Shown piece by piece: positions 40,155 through 47,952 of a stretch of DNA of 64,000 nucleotides (the first letter of the stretch is position 1; every line of letters starts with the position of its first letter). Source of the stretch: a virus. Below the pieces are notes generated by a model. That model was not told the DNA's origin, did not search any database, and saw only the letters and a program-made list of their open reading frames with translations. A program made the translations under genes and the position numbers. The stretch covers positions 1 through 64,000 of IMG/VR virus record IMGVR_UViG_3300046740_000431; one strand, written 5' to 3'.

Positions 40155-42190
40155 GCTGCCCTCGCGTACTCGATCGTGCGGATCGCAGCCATGCCGACGG
40201 CGCGCGCGAGCTGCGGAGGCACGCTGTTTCCGACGCATTTGATCTGCGCGGTTTTGGTGAGCGGCTTCCCGCGGAACAGCAGCTCGATCTTGTAGCTCGG
40301 CGGGAAGCCCTGGCAGAGGAACAACTCGCGCGCCGTGAGCATGCGGAACCCGATGTCGACGAGGACCCACTGCACGCCGTCAATCTCGAGGACGATCGGC
40401 GCGTCGTAGCCCAGGAACCTGGCCACGCGCATCGCCCGCTCGCTGACCTCGAGCTCCATGGTGAGCGTGACCAGCGCGAAGCGATCCCGGGTGTCGATGG
40501 TCGACAGCGGCTTGGCGAGCGACTCCGGCCCGCTCTCGCCGTTGTAGCGGATCAGGTACGCGGCGGTCATCGCGTGATGCGTGCCGGACGCCGAGATCGT
40601 GTCCAGCGGCTCCTCGACGGCGTGGCTCGACGCGGCCACGTGCGCGTCGCTCGTCCCGCGCAGCTTTAGCAGGTTGAGCATGGCCACCGAGTGGTGGTCG
40701 CGCTGGGTGATCGTGCCGATCGGCGCGTTCATTCGCTGGCCGCCAGCGAAGCCGCCCTCGCGCTCGCCGTAGTTCTTGACCAGCACGGGCATCGCCAGTC
40801 CGTGCTTCTGGGTGCCGACGATAGTCCCGATCGGCTTCTGGGCGTCGTAGACGCGGGGCTCCTGCGCCTTCGTGGTCTCGGTGGCTCCTCGCTCGCCGTT
40901 CGAGCGATGGACGAGGTACGGGGTCGCCACCGCCAGGCGCCTTGAGGTGTCGATCGTCGAGAGCGGTTCGTCTGGCCGCTGACCGCGCGCCTCGCCGTCG
41001 CGCTGGCCGTTGTACCGGACGACCACGGGCGCTGCCACGGCGTGCTCGCCGCGCTTCGACGTCATGATCGTGGTGAGCGGCACGTCGGCGTTTTGCGCGT
41101 CGTTGCCGCCGCCGCCGTACGTCTTCGCCTTGAGCACGAGCGGCGACACGACGCCGTGGCCGTCGCGGTTGCCGCAGATCGTCCGCATCGGCTCGTCCAC
41201 GCTCGAGACGCGAACGTCCGTCCCGCCCTTGTCGCCGTAGGACGTCGGCACAATGAACGGGCGACCGGCACCGAACACGAAGCGCTCGATCCCGGCCCGG
41301 ATCCGCGCGAGCGTCTTCTCGGCGAGCGCCTTTGCCCGCTCGAAGATCGAGGGGCACTCGATCGACCAGTCGATGCACTCGGCCGCGGTTCGCCACGGCT
41401 TCGCCCGGTTCGGGCCGTGCGTGGGCTCTGGCCACACGGCCGGGTTGTCGCTGGCGATCAGCACGAACCGCTTCCGGCTCGTCGGCGCGCCGTAGTCGCT
41501 CGCCTTCAGGACGCGGTACGAGACGTGCCGGTAGTACTTCCCGAGCCTCGAGATGAACGCGTTGAACAGCGACCCGATGCGCGCCTTGATCGGCCGCATG
41601 AAGTTGCAGTTCTTGAGGCACTTCGGGCGCCGCTTCCCGCTCTTGGTATCCGTCCCCCGCCGCGCGGCGAGCTCGTCGCTGCACCCGTTCGAGTGGCAGC
41701 GGTGGAGCGGACCCCACTTCATGAACGGCTCGACGTTCTCGAGCGACATCACGCGCGGCCTGACCGCCGACGCTGCCCACGAGACCGCGATCCAGGCGAG
41801 CCCGCGCACCTTGGTCGCTTCCTTGTCGAGCGGCCCGCCCTTGGCCTGCGAGAAGAAGATGCACGTAGGCGAGAAGTGCGCGTAGGCGATCCGCTTCCCG
41901 CCGCTCGCCGCGACCGGGTCGACCTTCACGATGTCCTCGCAGAACACCCGGCACCTGGGGTTGTTCTCCTCGTACATGGCCAGCGCGGCCGCCCAGTGGT
42001 TCACCGCGATCGTCGGTGCCCGGCGCTCGATGCCGAGTTCCTCGTACGCCCACCTCATGCCCAGGCTCGCGCCTCCACCGCCGGCGAAGTTGTCGGCGTC
42101 TGGCTCGTCGGGATCTACCCAGACGCGGAGCGGCGGAGCGCTGGCCGGCTCACCGTCGCAGAACAGCTGCAGCTGAGGTCTCACCTTCAC
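40151..42190 (-). CDS. DNA cytosine-C5 methyltransferase (phage type)
   Basis: 679 residues from GTG 42190. Motif I NFAGGGGASLGM at 34-45, motif IV YAHFSPTCIFFSQAKGG with catalytic C110, motif VI SLENVEPFMKWGPL (149-162), later motif VIII SDYGAPTSRKRFVLIASD and C-terminal motifs IX/X FPPSYKIELLF and KCVGNSVPPQLARAVG. The usual PPC is PTC here. A long target-recognition region (about 280-580) has many repeats of the type PVVVRYNGQRDGEARGQRPD with PLSTIDT, so one enzyme may recognise several sequences. Such enzymes protect phage DNA from restriction. Confidence 0.88.
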   Translation of the reverse strand: MKVRPQLQLFCDGEPASAPPLRVWVDPDEPDADNFAGGGGASLGMRWAYEELGIERRAPTIAVNHWAAALAMYEENNPRCRVFCEDIVKVDPVAASGGKRIAYAHFSPTCIFFSQAKGGPLDKEATKVRGLAWIAVSWAASAVRPRVMSLENVEPFMKWGPLHRCHSNGCSDELAARRGTDTKSGKRRPKCLKNCNFMRPIKARIGSLFNAFISRLGKYYRHVSYRVLKASDYGAPTSRKRFVLIASDNPAVWPEPTHGPNRAKPWRTAAECIDWSIECPSIFERAKALAEKTLARIRAGIERFVFGAGRPFIVPTSYGDKGGTDVRVSSVDEPMRTICGNRDGHGVVSPLVLKAKTYGGGGNDAQNADVPLTTIMTSKRGEHAVAAPVVVRYNGQRDGEARGQRPDEPLSTIDTSRRLAVATPYLVHRSNGERGATETTKAQEPRVYDAQKPIGTIVGTQKHGLAMPVLVKNYGEREGGFAGGQRMNAPIGTITQRDHHSVAMLNLLKLRGTSDAHVAASSHAVEEPLDTISASGTHHAMTAAYLIRYNGESGPESLAKPLSTIDTRDRFALVTLTMELEVSERAMRVARFLGYDAPIVLEIDGVQWVLVDIGFRMLTARELFLCQGFPPSYKIELLFRGKPLTKTAQIKCVGNSVPPQLARAVGMAAIRTIEYARAA

Positions 42191-42777
42191 GGGGTCTCCA
42201 GCGTAGCCCTGGCCGCGACGTATCGACCGTCGGCGGCCAGCTCGTCGGCCTCGAAGTTGGACACCAAGATCTCGACGAGATCCCGGGTTGCGGTCTCGAG
42301 CTCCCGGATCCGCTCGAGCAGCTCGCAGATCTCGCCCTCGCGCAGCAGGAGCTCATCGCAGACCACGCGCGTGCTCTCGTCACCGGCGCCACGGCCGCGG
42401 AGATCCGCCACCGCAGCTGAGACCATGCCGGCCCTGGAGCGCAGCGCCTCGTACGTGAGCGACGAGATCCCGTCACCTGCACGGGGGATCATACCGTATG
42501 TAGATCCCTCCGGTTGGATCCCCTCTCCTTGGCAGGCAAGGCAGGCGCCGGTCCCGCGGCAGGTCCGGCACATCGCCGCGAGCCAGAGGCAGTCGGGCAG
42601 GTGGTCCACCGCGTAGGCAGCCGTACCCTGCGTGACGGGAACCCCGGCGCAGCGGCACAGCTCCGACGGGTGCTCGCCGCCGGAGACCTTCGGCCAGACG
42701 AACGGCTTGGGCTCTGGCGCGAGCAGCATCCTCCACGCGCGGCGCTGCTGGCGTAGGAACGTCGCGATCCGCCTCAT
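42187..42777 (-). CDS. DnaJ-type zinc-finger protein with coiled coil
   Basis: 196 residues from ATG 42777 (ATGA overlap). The middle, AAMCRTCRGTGACLACQGEG, is a DnaJ-like CxxCxGxG zinc knuckle pair. C-terminal coiled coil (LLREGEICELLERIRELETA). Probably an accessory nucleic-acid or protein-binding factor next to the methyltransferase. Function unknown. Confidence 0.55.
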   Translation of the reverse strand: MRRIATFLRQQRRAWRMLLAPEPKPFVWPKVSGGEHPSELCRCAGVPVTQGTAAYAVDHLPDCLWLAAMCRTCRGTGACLACQGEGIQPEGSTYGMIPRAGDGISSLTYEALRSRAGMVSAAVADLRGRGAGDESTRVVCDELLLREGEICELLERIRELETATRDLVEILVSNFEADELAADGRYVAARATLETP

Positions 42778-43292
42778 CCTCCGACCTCGACCGCCGACGA
42801 CGACTGCTCTGCACTGCGGGGTGCAGGATCGGCGTTGGTCACCGGGATCTCGATGGGCAGAACCTCCTCCCTCCGTCGACGACGACCGATCGGTCCCGTC
42901 TGGAACCCAACCAGGATGCTGTGCTGTTCTCGCACCCAAGAAACGCTGAGATCCTGGATTGTGCCAGAAAGTACTAGGTCCCCAATCCGCTGGAGTACGT
43001 TGGCGACTGCCCTCCTGCGCTGCACCTCCGGCTCGGCGAACGACACCGCGCCGTGCTTGAGTGCGCGGCGGATCTCGCGGAGCGACCGGTCGGCGACCAC
43101 ATCGGCGTCGAGGTCGTGCTCGGCAACGCTCTGCTGGCGGAGCACGCGCTTGGCGGCGTCGTGCCAGGCCAGGTCGTCCATGGTGATGCCGACGGCGTGT
43201 TGGCCGGCGAGGTTGGTGATCCTGACCTCCTCGATCGGGATCTCGAGGGTGATCAGGATGTCCTGGTCGTTGATGACGTGGGAGGTCTTCAC
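42774..43292 (-). CDS. Hypothetical protein
   Basis: 172 residues from GTG 43292 (GTGA upstream, ATGA downstream). DILITLEIPIEEVRITNLAG then helical ADRSLREIRRALKHGAVSFA; ends in an acidic Ser-rich tail. Function unknown. Confidence 0.5.
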   Translation of the reverse strand: MKTSHVINDQDILITLEIPIEEVRITNLAGQHAVGITMDDLAWHDAAKRVLRQQSVAEHDLDADVVADRSLREIRRALKHGAVSFAEPEVQRRRAVANVLQRIGDLVLSGTIQDLSVSWVREQHSILVGFQTGPIGRRRRREEVLPIEIPVTNADPAPRSAEQSSSAVEVGG

Positions 43293-43525
43293 GTGATCTC
43301 CGGCGTCTGGTGGAGCGCCCTGGTCGCAGCGAGCTCGGCGTCGATTGCGTCGGACTCGGCCCGCGAGGCGCGGTCGTGTTCGAGCTTAGCGGCCTCGAGC
43401 CGGCGATCGGCGTCGTGTCGCGCGGAGCCGGCCTCGTAGCGGGCGCGGACCGCAGCCTCGAACGCCTTGAGCGTACCCACCGTGACGGTGACGGTGCGAT
43501 GGTCGTCTGCGTTGAACTTCTTCAC
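43289..43525 (-). CDS. Small coiled-coil protein
   Basis: 78 residues from GTG 43525 (GTGA). VKKFNADDHRTVTVTVGTLK then a long charged helix (KLEHDRASRAESDAIDAELA). Function unknown. Confidence 0.5.
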   Translation of the reverse strand: MKKFNADDHRTVTVTVGTLKAFEAAVRARYEAGSARHDADRRLEAAKLEHDRASRAESDAIDAELAATRALHQTPEIT

Positions 43526-43971
43526 GAGGGGATCGGCTCCCCGAGCCCGAAGCTCGACAGGATGCGGGCGAAGGCCTCTTCGTCCGTGGAGTACTCGGCG
43601 CCCAGCGCGCAGAACACGCTCTGCCTGGTGTCCCCGCTGAACACCAGCTGGCGGGCCCCACCGTAGGCGAAGCCGATCTCCGCCCAGGCGCCGCGGGTGG
43701 CGAGGTCGGGGTAGGCCTTGGGCGGGACCAGGAACCACACGGTCAGCGCGGTCGCCGCCTCGGAAAGGCACTCGAGCGCGACGCGGCGGCGCTGCACTGG
43801 CGGCCAGCTGTCGGGGTTCGCCGCGCCGGCCTGCTCGATGCTGTCGATCCACGATGCCATGGCGTCAACGCCGGCCTGGCGGAGCCGGTCACGCCAGCGC
43901 TTGGCCCGCTCGATCTCCGCCGACGACGCGGCGACGTACACCTTCGGTCCTGAAACTTTCTCTCGTGCCAT
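43522..43971 (-). CDS. Nucleoside 2-deoxyribosyltransferase-like protein
   Basis: 149 residues from ATG 43971. GPKVYVAASSAEIERAKRWR, RDRLRQAGVDAMASWIDS, later CLSEAATALTVWFLVPPKAY and TRGAWAEIGFAYGGARQLVF follow the order of the NDT fold (strand, helix with R/E pair, and GxxxEIGFA with the catalytic Glu-like residue). Related folds cleave N-glycosidic bonds of nucleotides, including signalling nucleotides and NAD-derived molecules. In phages these have been proposed as counter-defence enzymes. Substrate unknown; assignment is by pattern. Confidence 0.6.
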   Translation of the reverse strand: MAREKVSGPKVYVAASSAEIERAKRWRDRLRQAGVDAMASWIDSIEQAGAANPDSWPPVQRRRVALECLSEAATALTVWFLVPPKAYPDLATRGAWAEIGFAYGGARQLVFSGDTRQSVFCALGAEYSTDEEAFARILSSFGLGEPIPS

Positions 43972-44045
43972 CTGGTCCTCCGCTCGGCCATGCGAGCTGC
44001 GAAAACCACGGTTGCATATCCGGGTGTGGCACGTCAATCACCGGG

Positions 44046-44798
44046 TCAGTGCTGTGGGTAGGTTACGCAGTGCACGCGGCCGTCCCAGCATGCCCGGCAC
44101 TCGCCGCACTTGTTGTCCCTGGTCTCCACGGCGCGGCACTCGATGGACCCACGACCCTCGACCACGCGCACGCCGCTCGAGCTGTACGGGACGCTGGAGA
44201 CCGCGCTGACGGGGATCCCGGCGAGCTCGGCGGGCAGCACGGGCTCCGAGTCGATCATGTGCGCGGAGAGCCGCACCGTGAGGTTGCCCGGGATCTCGCG
44301 ACCGGCCAGGTACTCCCTGACCACCTCGTACTCCCTGGTGGGCAGCCAGTGCCTGACGCCCGGCGTTCTTCGGCAGACCTCGACGATGTTCTCGAGGTGC
44401 CAGAGGCCCTGTAGATCCCCGCTGTCATGCCACCGGAACCAGTCGTGCGGCGGCCTGCAGGCGCTCGAGATCAGCTTGACCATCGCCTCGACCCAGAGCG
44501 GGTGGTGGATGCCGTTCCACCTGCGCCGGTGGCCCTCGAGCAGCGGGCGCCAGGTCCGGTACCAGTCGGTCATGGCGTAGCAGCCGGAGCACACCGAGCC
44601 AGGGACGCCGCGGAGCTTGCCGCCGGTCTGGCAGCGCTGGGCCGAGATCCCGTAGCTGTAGCCCGGCATCTTCGACGGGTGTCCGAGCGATCCAGCGATG
44701 GCCGTGGCCACCTTCCTGGTCATCGGCCCGCTGTAGTCGTGGGGGATCGCCGTCGCCTCCGTGAACTCGCGGACGACGGGCAGCGAGCCGCGGCGCAC
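44046..44798 (-). CDS. GP88-like phage protein
   Basis: 250 residues from GTG 44798. SVCSGCYAMTDWYRTWRPLL, HDWFRWHDSGDLQGLWHLEN, GVRHWLPTREYEVVREYLAG, IPGNLTVRLSAHMIDSEP and a C-terminal CGECRACWDGRVHCVTYP correspond to the mycobacteriophage-type GP88 family. The HDSGD and the cysteine pairs suggest a metal site. Function unknown in any phage. Confidence 0.72.
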   Translation of the reverse strand: MRRGSLPVVREFTEATAIPHDYSGPMTRKVATAIAGSLGHPSKMPGYSYGISAQRCQTGGKLRGVPGSVCSGCYAMTDWYRTWRPLLEGHRRRWNGIHHPLWVEAMVKLISSACRPPHDWFRWHDSGDLQGLWHLENIVEVCRRTPGVRHWLPTREYEVVREYLAGREIPGNLTVRLSAHMIDSEPVLPAELAGIPVSAVSSVPYSSSGVRVVEGRGSIECRAVETRDNKCGECRACWDGRVHCVTYPQH

Positions 44799-45095
44799 CT
44801 ACCCTCCGCCGGAATCGCCGAGGTCGACGTAGCCGATGGACCGGAGCTCGCGCCTGGCCTGCTGCCGGTTGACCCGTCGGAACCTGCGGGTCATCGCGCG
44901 CGCCGCCGACTCTCCGCGGTGCCACGGCCGCCAGTGGTCCGCGGCGTGGGTGTGTCCGTTGATGATCCCCGGGTCGTCGCCGAATACGGCGCCCGGGATC
45001 TCAACCCACCTGAACCACAGAGAGTCGGAGCCGTCCATCCTGACGATGCCGTCGAGGCGCGGCGTCACGGCGTCGATCCTATCGATGTTGGTCAT
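44799..45095 (-). CDS. Hypothetical protein
   Basis: 98 residues from ATG 45095 (ATGA overlap). VRMDGSDSLWFRWVEIPGAV, then NGHTHAADHWRPWHRGES and a basic end (MTRRFRRVNRQQARRELRS). Adjacent to the GP88-like gene without a gap. Function unknown. Confidence 0.45.
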   Translation of the reverse strand: MTNIDRIDAVTPRLDGIVRMDGSDSLWFRWVEIPGAVFGDDPGIINGHTHAADHWRPWHRGESAARAMTRRFRRVNRQQARRELRSIGYVDLGDSGGG

Positions 45096-45310
45096 CGGGT
45101 GTGGTCCGCCGGGTAGATGCGGTTGACGCGCTTCCCGCCGGCGGCTTCGTGGACGCTGGCGTCGAGCTCGTGGTCGAGCAGCCGACCGACCGAGTACTCC
45201 GCCGACTTGCTCTGCGATGCGTGCTCCTGGCACTGCTCGACCATGACCCACCCATCGAGCTCGGGATCGTACGCCTCCGAGCAGCCGCAGCCGCGGACGA
45301 CAGCGCTCAC
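45092..45310 (-). CDS. Small hypothetical protein
   Basis: 72 residues from GTG 45310 (GTGA). CGCSEAYDPELDGWVMVEQC then helical region SVGRLLDHELDASVHEAAG. Function unknown. Confidence 0.45.
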   Translation of the reverse strand: MSAVVRGCGCSEAYDPELDGWVMVEQCQEHASQSKSAEYSVGRLLDHELDASVHEAAGGKRVNRIYPADHTR

Positions 45311-45756
45311 GGGCGGGCCGCCAGGAACTCAGCCACGGCCGCGTTGGCGCCGCTGATGACCGCCTCCGCGGACTCGGCCATGCCGTGCTGCTCCACCACC
45401 GCGGCGAGAGCCTGGCGGCTCCACCCGACGATCACGCCGTAGAGCCAGGAGTCCGTGGGGTTCTTGGACCAGTCGCGCTGGTCGGTCGACATCGCGGTGA
45501 TCAGCGAGGCGATGGCGATGTGGAGAACTGGGAGAGATCCCCTGATGTCGTCCTGTGCGTCAGCCCGCTGCCGGTCGTACTCCGGCATCTGAGCCTTGGC
45601 TTGCTCGTCATGTGCGGAGCGAAGCTCGAGAAGCTCAGAGACGGCATTCTGGAGATCTGCTCGCATCTTCCTGACGCGATCGAGAAGATCTCCAGGACCA
45701 CCGTGTTCGTCGACTCCCAGGGCACTCGCCAGAGCTTCGGTTGCTGAGCTTTCCAT
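45307..45756 (-). CDS. Helical hypothetical protein
   Basis: 149 residues from ATG 45756, with a strong GGAGG site. Coiled-coil start (LLDRVRKMRADLQNAVSELL), then a bundle of helices (HIAIASLITAMSTDQRDWSK). It is the first gene downstream of the tRNA-like element. Function unknown. Confidence 0.55.
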   Translation of the reverse strand: MESSATEALASALGVDEHGGPGDLLDRVRKMRADLQNAVSELLELRSAHDEQAKAQMPEYDRQRADAQDDIRGSLPVLHIAIASLITAMSTDQRDWSKNPTDSWLYGVIVGWSRQALAAVVEQHGMAESAEAVISGANAAVAEFLAARP

Positions 45757-45766
45757 GTTCCCTCCG

Positions 45767-45860
45767 TGCACCAGGCGGGGCTCGAACCCGCGACCTTCGC
45801 AGCCGGACCGGAGGTATGACGCTCCGACCGCGGACGCTCTACCGTCTGAGCTACCGGTGC
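45767..45860 (-). tRNA. Aberrant tRNA with enlarged anticodon arm
   Basis: Good acceptor stem (GCACCGG/CTGGTGC), D-arm GCTCAGACGGTAGAGC and T-arm GCGGG-TTCGAGC-CCCGC, but the segment from D-arm to T-arm is 44 nt rather than about 22. A weak stem CGCGG/CTGCG would enclose a 25-nt loop containing CGGAG-CGTCATAC-CTCCG; alternatively that inner hairpin is the anticodon arm with CAT in an 8-nt loop, in which case the flanks are too long. It may be an intron-bearing or decayed tRNA. Anticodon not assigned. No encoded CCA. Confidence 0.6.
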
Positions 45861-45945
45861 ATACGACGCAGGAGAATTCCTGCGCCGGGCGCCCGCGGCC
45901 GCCACGCCGAGTCGCGCCAGGGGTGGCGCGGCGGGAACATCGAGA

Positions 45946-46059
45946 TCACCGGACCGCCAAGCTCCACAGCACGACTGCCAGTGGCATCACGAGCAACCAC
46001 AACAGGAGGAGGATACCTGCGCTTCCGCAGGCGTCAGGCTTGTTTCGTCCGATCGGCAT
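45946..46059 (-). CDS. 37-residue membrane peptide with strong promoter
   Basis: ATG 46059 (MPIGRNKPDACGSAGILLLL). A single transmembrane helix (ILLLLWLLVMPLAVVLWSLA) with a short polar N-terminus. It follows TTGACA-18-CATTAT with only 6 nt before the ATG and no Shine-Dalgarno, so it is probably translated from a leaderless mRNA. Too short for most gene callers. Might be a holin-like or toxin-like peptide; unknown. Confidence 0.55.
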   Translation of the reverse strand: MPIGRNKPDACGSAGILLLLWLLVMPLAVVLWSLAVR

Positions 46060-46065
46060 CAGGCG

Positions 46066-46095
46066 ATAATGCGGGCGTAGAGCGTGAAATGTCAA
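46066..46095 (-). promoter_or_regulatory. Consensus promoter for the 37-residue peptide
   Basis: TTGACA (46095-46090), 18-bp spacer starting TTTCACG, CATTAT (46071-46066), CGCCTG, ATG. The best -35 box in the window. The TTCACG part after the -35 is shared with the promoters at 49200 and 14820. Confidence 0.75.
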
Positions 46096-46364
46096 GCATC
46101 GCCTAACGCCTCGGCCAGCCGCTCGCGCTCGAAATTCGGCCTCGCTTCTCGGTCAACCTGGCGGATCCCGGCGAGCAGGTTGTAGCTGGGACGGGTCTTC
46201 GCCTCCCCGGTGCTGGCGTCCATCATGGTCACCGCGACCACGCGGAGACGAGATCTCATGTCGCGAGCTGCCGAGATCGCCTCATCGACCAGGAGGTCGA
46301 CGGACTGGTATCGCTGGCCGGTGTCGAGCACCACCTCGACGATGAACGGGCCGCAGGACTTCAC
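46092..46364 (-). CDS. Small hypothetical protein
   Basis: 90 residues from GTG 46364. CGPFIVEVVLDTGQRYQSVD then VDEAISAARDMRSRLRVVAV; looks like a small alpha/beta fold. Stop overlaps the -35 box of the next promoter. Function unknown. Confidence 0.5.
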   Translation of the reverse strand: MKSCGPFIVEVVLDTGQRYQSVDLLVDEAISAARDMRSRLRVVAVTMMDASTGEAKTRPSYNLLAGIRQVDREARPNFERERLAEALGDA

Positions 46365-46397
46365 CAGATCGACTATGCGGCGCCCGCCCGCAAACGG

Positions 46398-47582
46398 TCA
46401 AGCCAGGAGCTGCTCGACCTGGGCGCCCGACAGCGTGGCGTTGCTGACCAGCGTGAGCACCGGGGACCCCGCATCGGTAACGGTTTCGAGCATCACCCAC
46501 CACCCGGCTGGCACGAATCCGCCGATCGCGTTGCCGTTCCCGGTCTTGTTGGCGATGGCGACGCCGAGCCCGAGGTTGTACTCGACCTCGCAGCAGCTCG
46601 GCTGAACCGTCGTAGATCCCGCGGTCGGTCCCATGCGGAACTGCACGCGACCCTTGTGGTTGCCGGCCAATGACGCCGTCACGGATGCCGACGCGCGGTA
46701 GGAGACGATCGACGGGGCTGTCGGCGATACCTGGAAAGCGGTGTTGAGCACGCGCGCGGCGACTCCGCCGGTGATCCCGGGGAGCTGGGCAGTGACGGAG
46801 CCGAACCCGGCGCCAGCTGGTCCAGTTGCGCCGGTAGCCCCGGTGTTGCCCTGTGGTCCGGTTGCCCCGGTGGCCCCCTGCGCTCCGGTCATCCCCTGAG
46901 TGCCGGTGGCACCCTGCGGACCAGTCGCACCCTGTGGGCCAGTCGATCCGGCTGGGCCAGTCAACCCCTGCGGACCTTGGGCTCCGGTCGCGCCGGCAGT
47001 TCCAGTGAGGCCCTGCGGGCCTTGCACGCCGGTGGAACCTGGAATCCCTGCTGCCCCGGTCAACCCCGTCGCGCCGGTGTCGCCCTTCGCGCCAGCCGGT
47101 CCTGCGGTGCCCTGGATCCCCTGCATCCCGGTCTGCCCCGTTGCCCCGGTCGCGCCCTGGGCGCCGGCCGGGCCGGTGGCGCCGGCTGGTCCCTGCGGCC
47201 CGGTCGCTCCGGCGTCACCCTTCGGGCCCTGCGGGCCGACGGCACCGACAGCTCCGGCCGGGCCGGTGGTGCCGGCTGCACCCTGGGATCCGGTGGCGCC
47301 CTGCGGACCGGTGGCGCCGACCTGGCCAGGAGATCCCGTTGCTCCGGTTGGCCCCTGAGGTCCAGCCGCTCCCTGGGCTCCTGTCGGTCCAGCTGGTCCG
47401 GCTGGCCCCTCGATGGTCATCCACGCGGTGTCGCTGTTGTCGGCGGTCTTTACTTCGAGGTGCGGGACGTTCGACCCGTCCACCCAGACGCACAGCCTAC
47501 CGGTTGGGCCCGTGAACCCGTTGCCGGGCTGCTGGGGGTTGTTGGGGGTGATCCAGATCGTTGGCATCGGGACGTCGGACAT
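46398..47582 (-). CDS. Collagen-like tail fibre protein
   Basis: 394 residues from ATG 47582 ([20 protein letters not shown]). An N-terminal capping domain to about 57 ([20 protein letters not shown]), then about 215 residues of GXY repeats ([19 protein letters not shown] type; Thr/Ala/Pro/Gln-rich), then a C-terminal globular domain with [20 protein letters not shown] and [20 protein letters not shown]. Phage collagen-like fibres form trimers on virions and are prone to host-range switching. Overlaps nothing; 46 nt separates it from the next gene upstream. Confidence 0.9.
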   Translation of the reverse strand: MSDVPMPTIWITPNNPQQPGNGFTGPTGRLCVWVDGSNVPHLEVKTADNSDTAWMTIEGPAGPAGPTGAQGAAGPQGPTGATGSPGQVGATGPQGATGSQGAAGTTGPAGAVGAVGPQGPKGDAGATGPQGPAGATGPAGAQGATGATGQTGMQGIQGTAGPAGAKGDTGATGLTGAAGIPGSTGVQGPQGLTGTAGATGAQGPQGLTGPAGSTGPQGATGPQGATGTQGMTGAQGATGATGPQGNTGATGATGPAGAGFGSVTAQLPGITGGVAARVLNTAFQVSPTAPSIVSYRASASVTASLAGNHKGRVQFRMGPTAGSTTVQPSCCEVEYNLGLGVAIANKTGNGNAIGGFVPAGWWVMLETVTDAGSPVLTLVSNATLSGAQVEQLLA

Positions 47583-47628
47583 CGTGCGGTGATACGCCAC
47601 GGACCGACACCACACCACGTCTAAGTTG

Positions 47629-47952
47629 CTACGGCTCCCACGTCGCGCCAGGCACGACGTCGAAGGCCTTGGCGTAGGCCTTGCCGTCGCTCGGCGTCGC
47701 GCCGGCGCCAGCCGAGATCGCAGCGGCGCGCTGAGCGGCCGACAGGGCGATGTACGTGACGGTGGATCCGGTCGACGGGGTCCTGACGTCCGCGATCTGC
47801 GCGCCGATGGTCGCGAGGTTCGCCGTCAGGAAGTCCTGCAGAGCAGGAAGCGACGTGTCGCTCACCATGTGACACCAGTCGTCACCGACGACGCCTGGAG
47901 GGTGGAAGTCGGTCGCGGAATGCGTGGATACGGGGCCGATGTAGATGGTCAC
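47629..47952 (-). CDS. Small hypothetical protein upstream of fibre gene
   Basis: 107 residues from GTG 47952 (GTGA). [20 protein letters not shown], then [20 protein letters not shown] and [20 protein letters not shown]. The start loosely resembles DUF4031 (xW-C-H-M-V/I-x-D), but the family is not confirmed. May be a fibre chaperone or unrelated. Confidence 0.5.
   Translation of the reverse strand: MTIYIGPVSTHSATDFHPPGVVGDDWCHMVSDTSLPALQDFLTANLATIGAQIADVRTPSTGSTVTYIALSAAQRAAAISAGAGATPSDGKAYAKAFDVVPGATWEP

Noticed and set aside
43972-44045. TTGACG promoter upstream of the NDT-like gene
   Set aside because: No -10 box at 16-18 bp, and the gene has a normal GGAGG leader, so it does not fit the leaderless class.
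45741-46106. Rightward peptide with RTRDLRSRTGG pattern
   Set aside because: It is the translation of the complement of the tRNA-like gene, a well-known artefact.
46900-47358. Rightward Pro/Cys/Val-rich frame inside the fibre gene
   Set aside because: Antisense of the collagen GXY repeats, which always leave such frames open.
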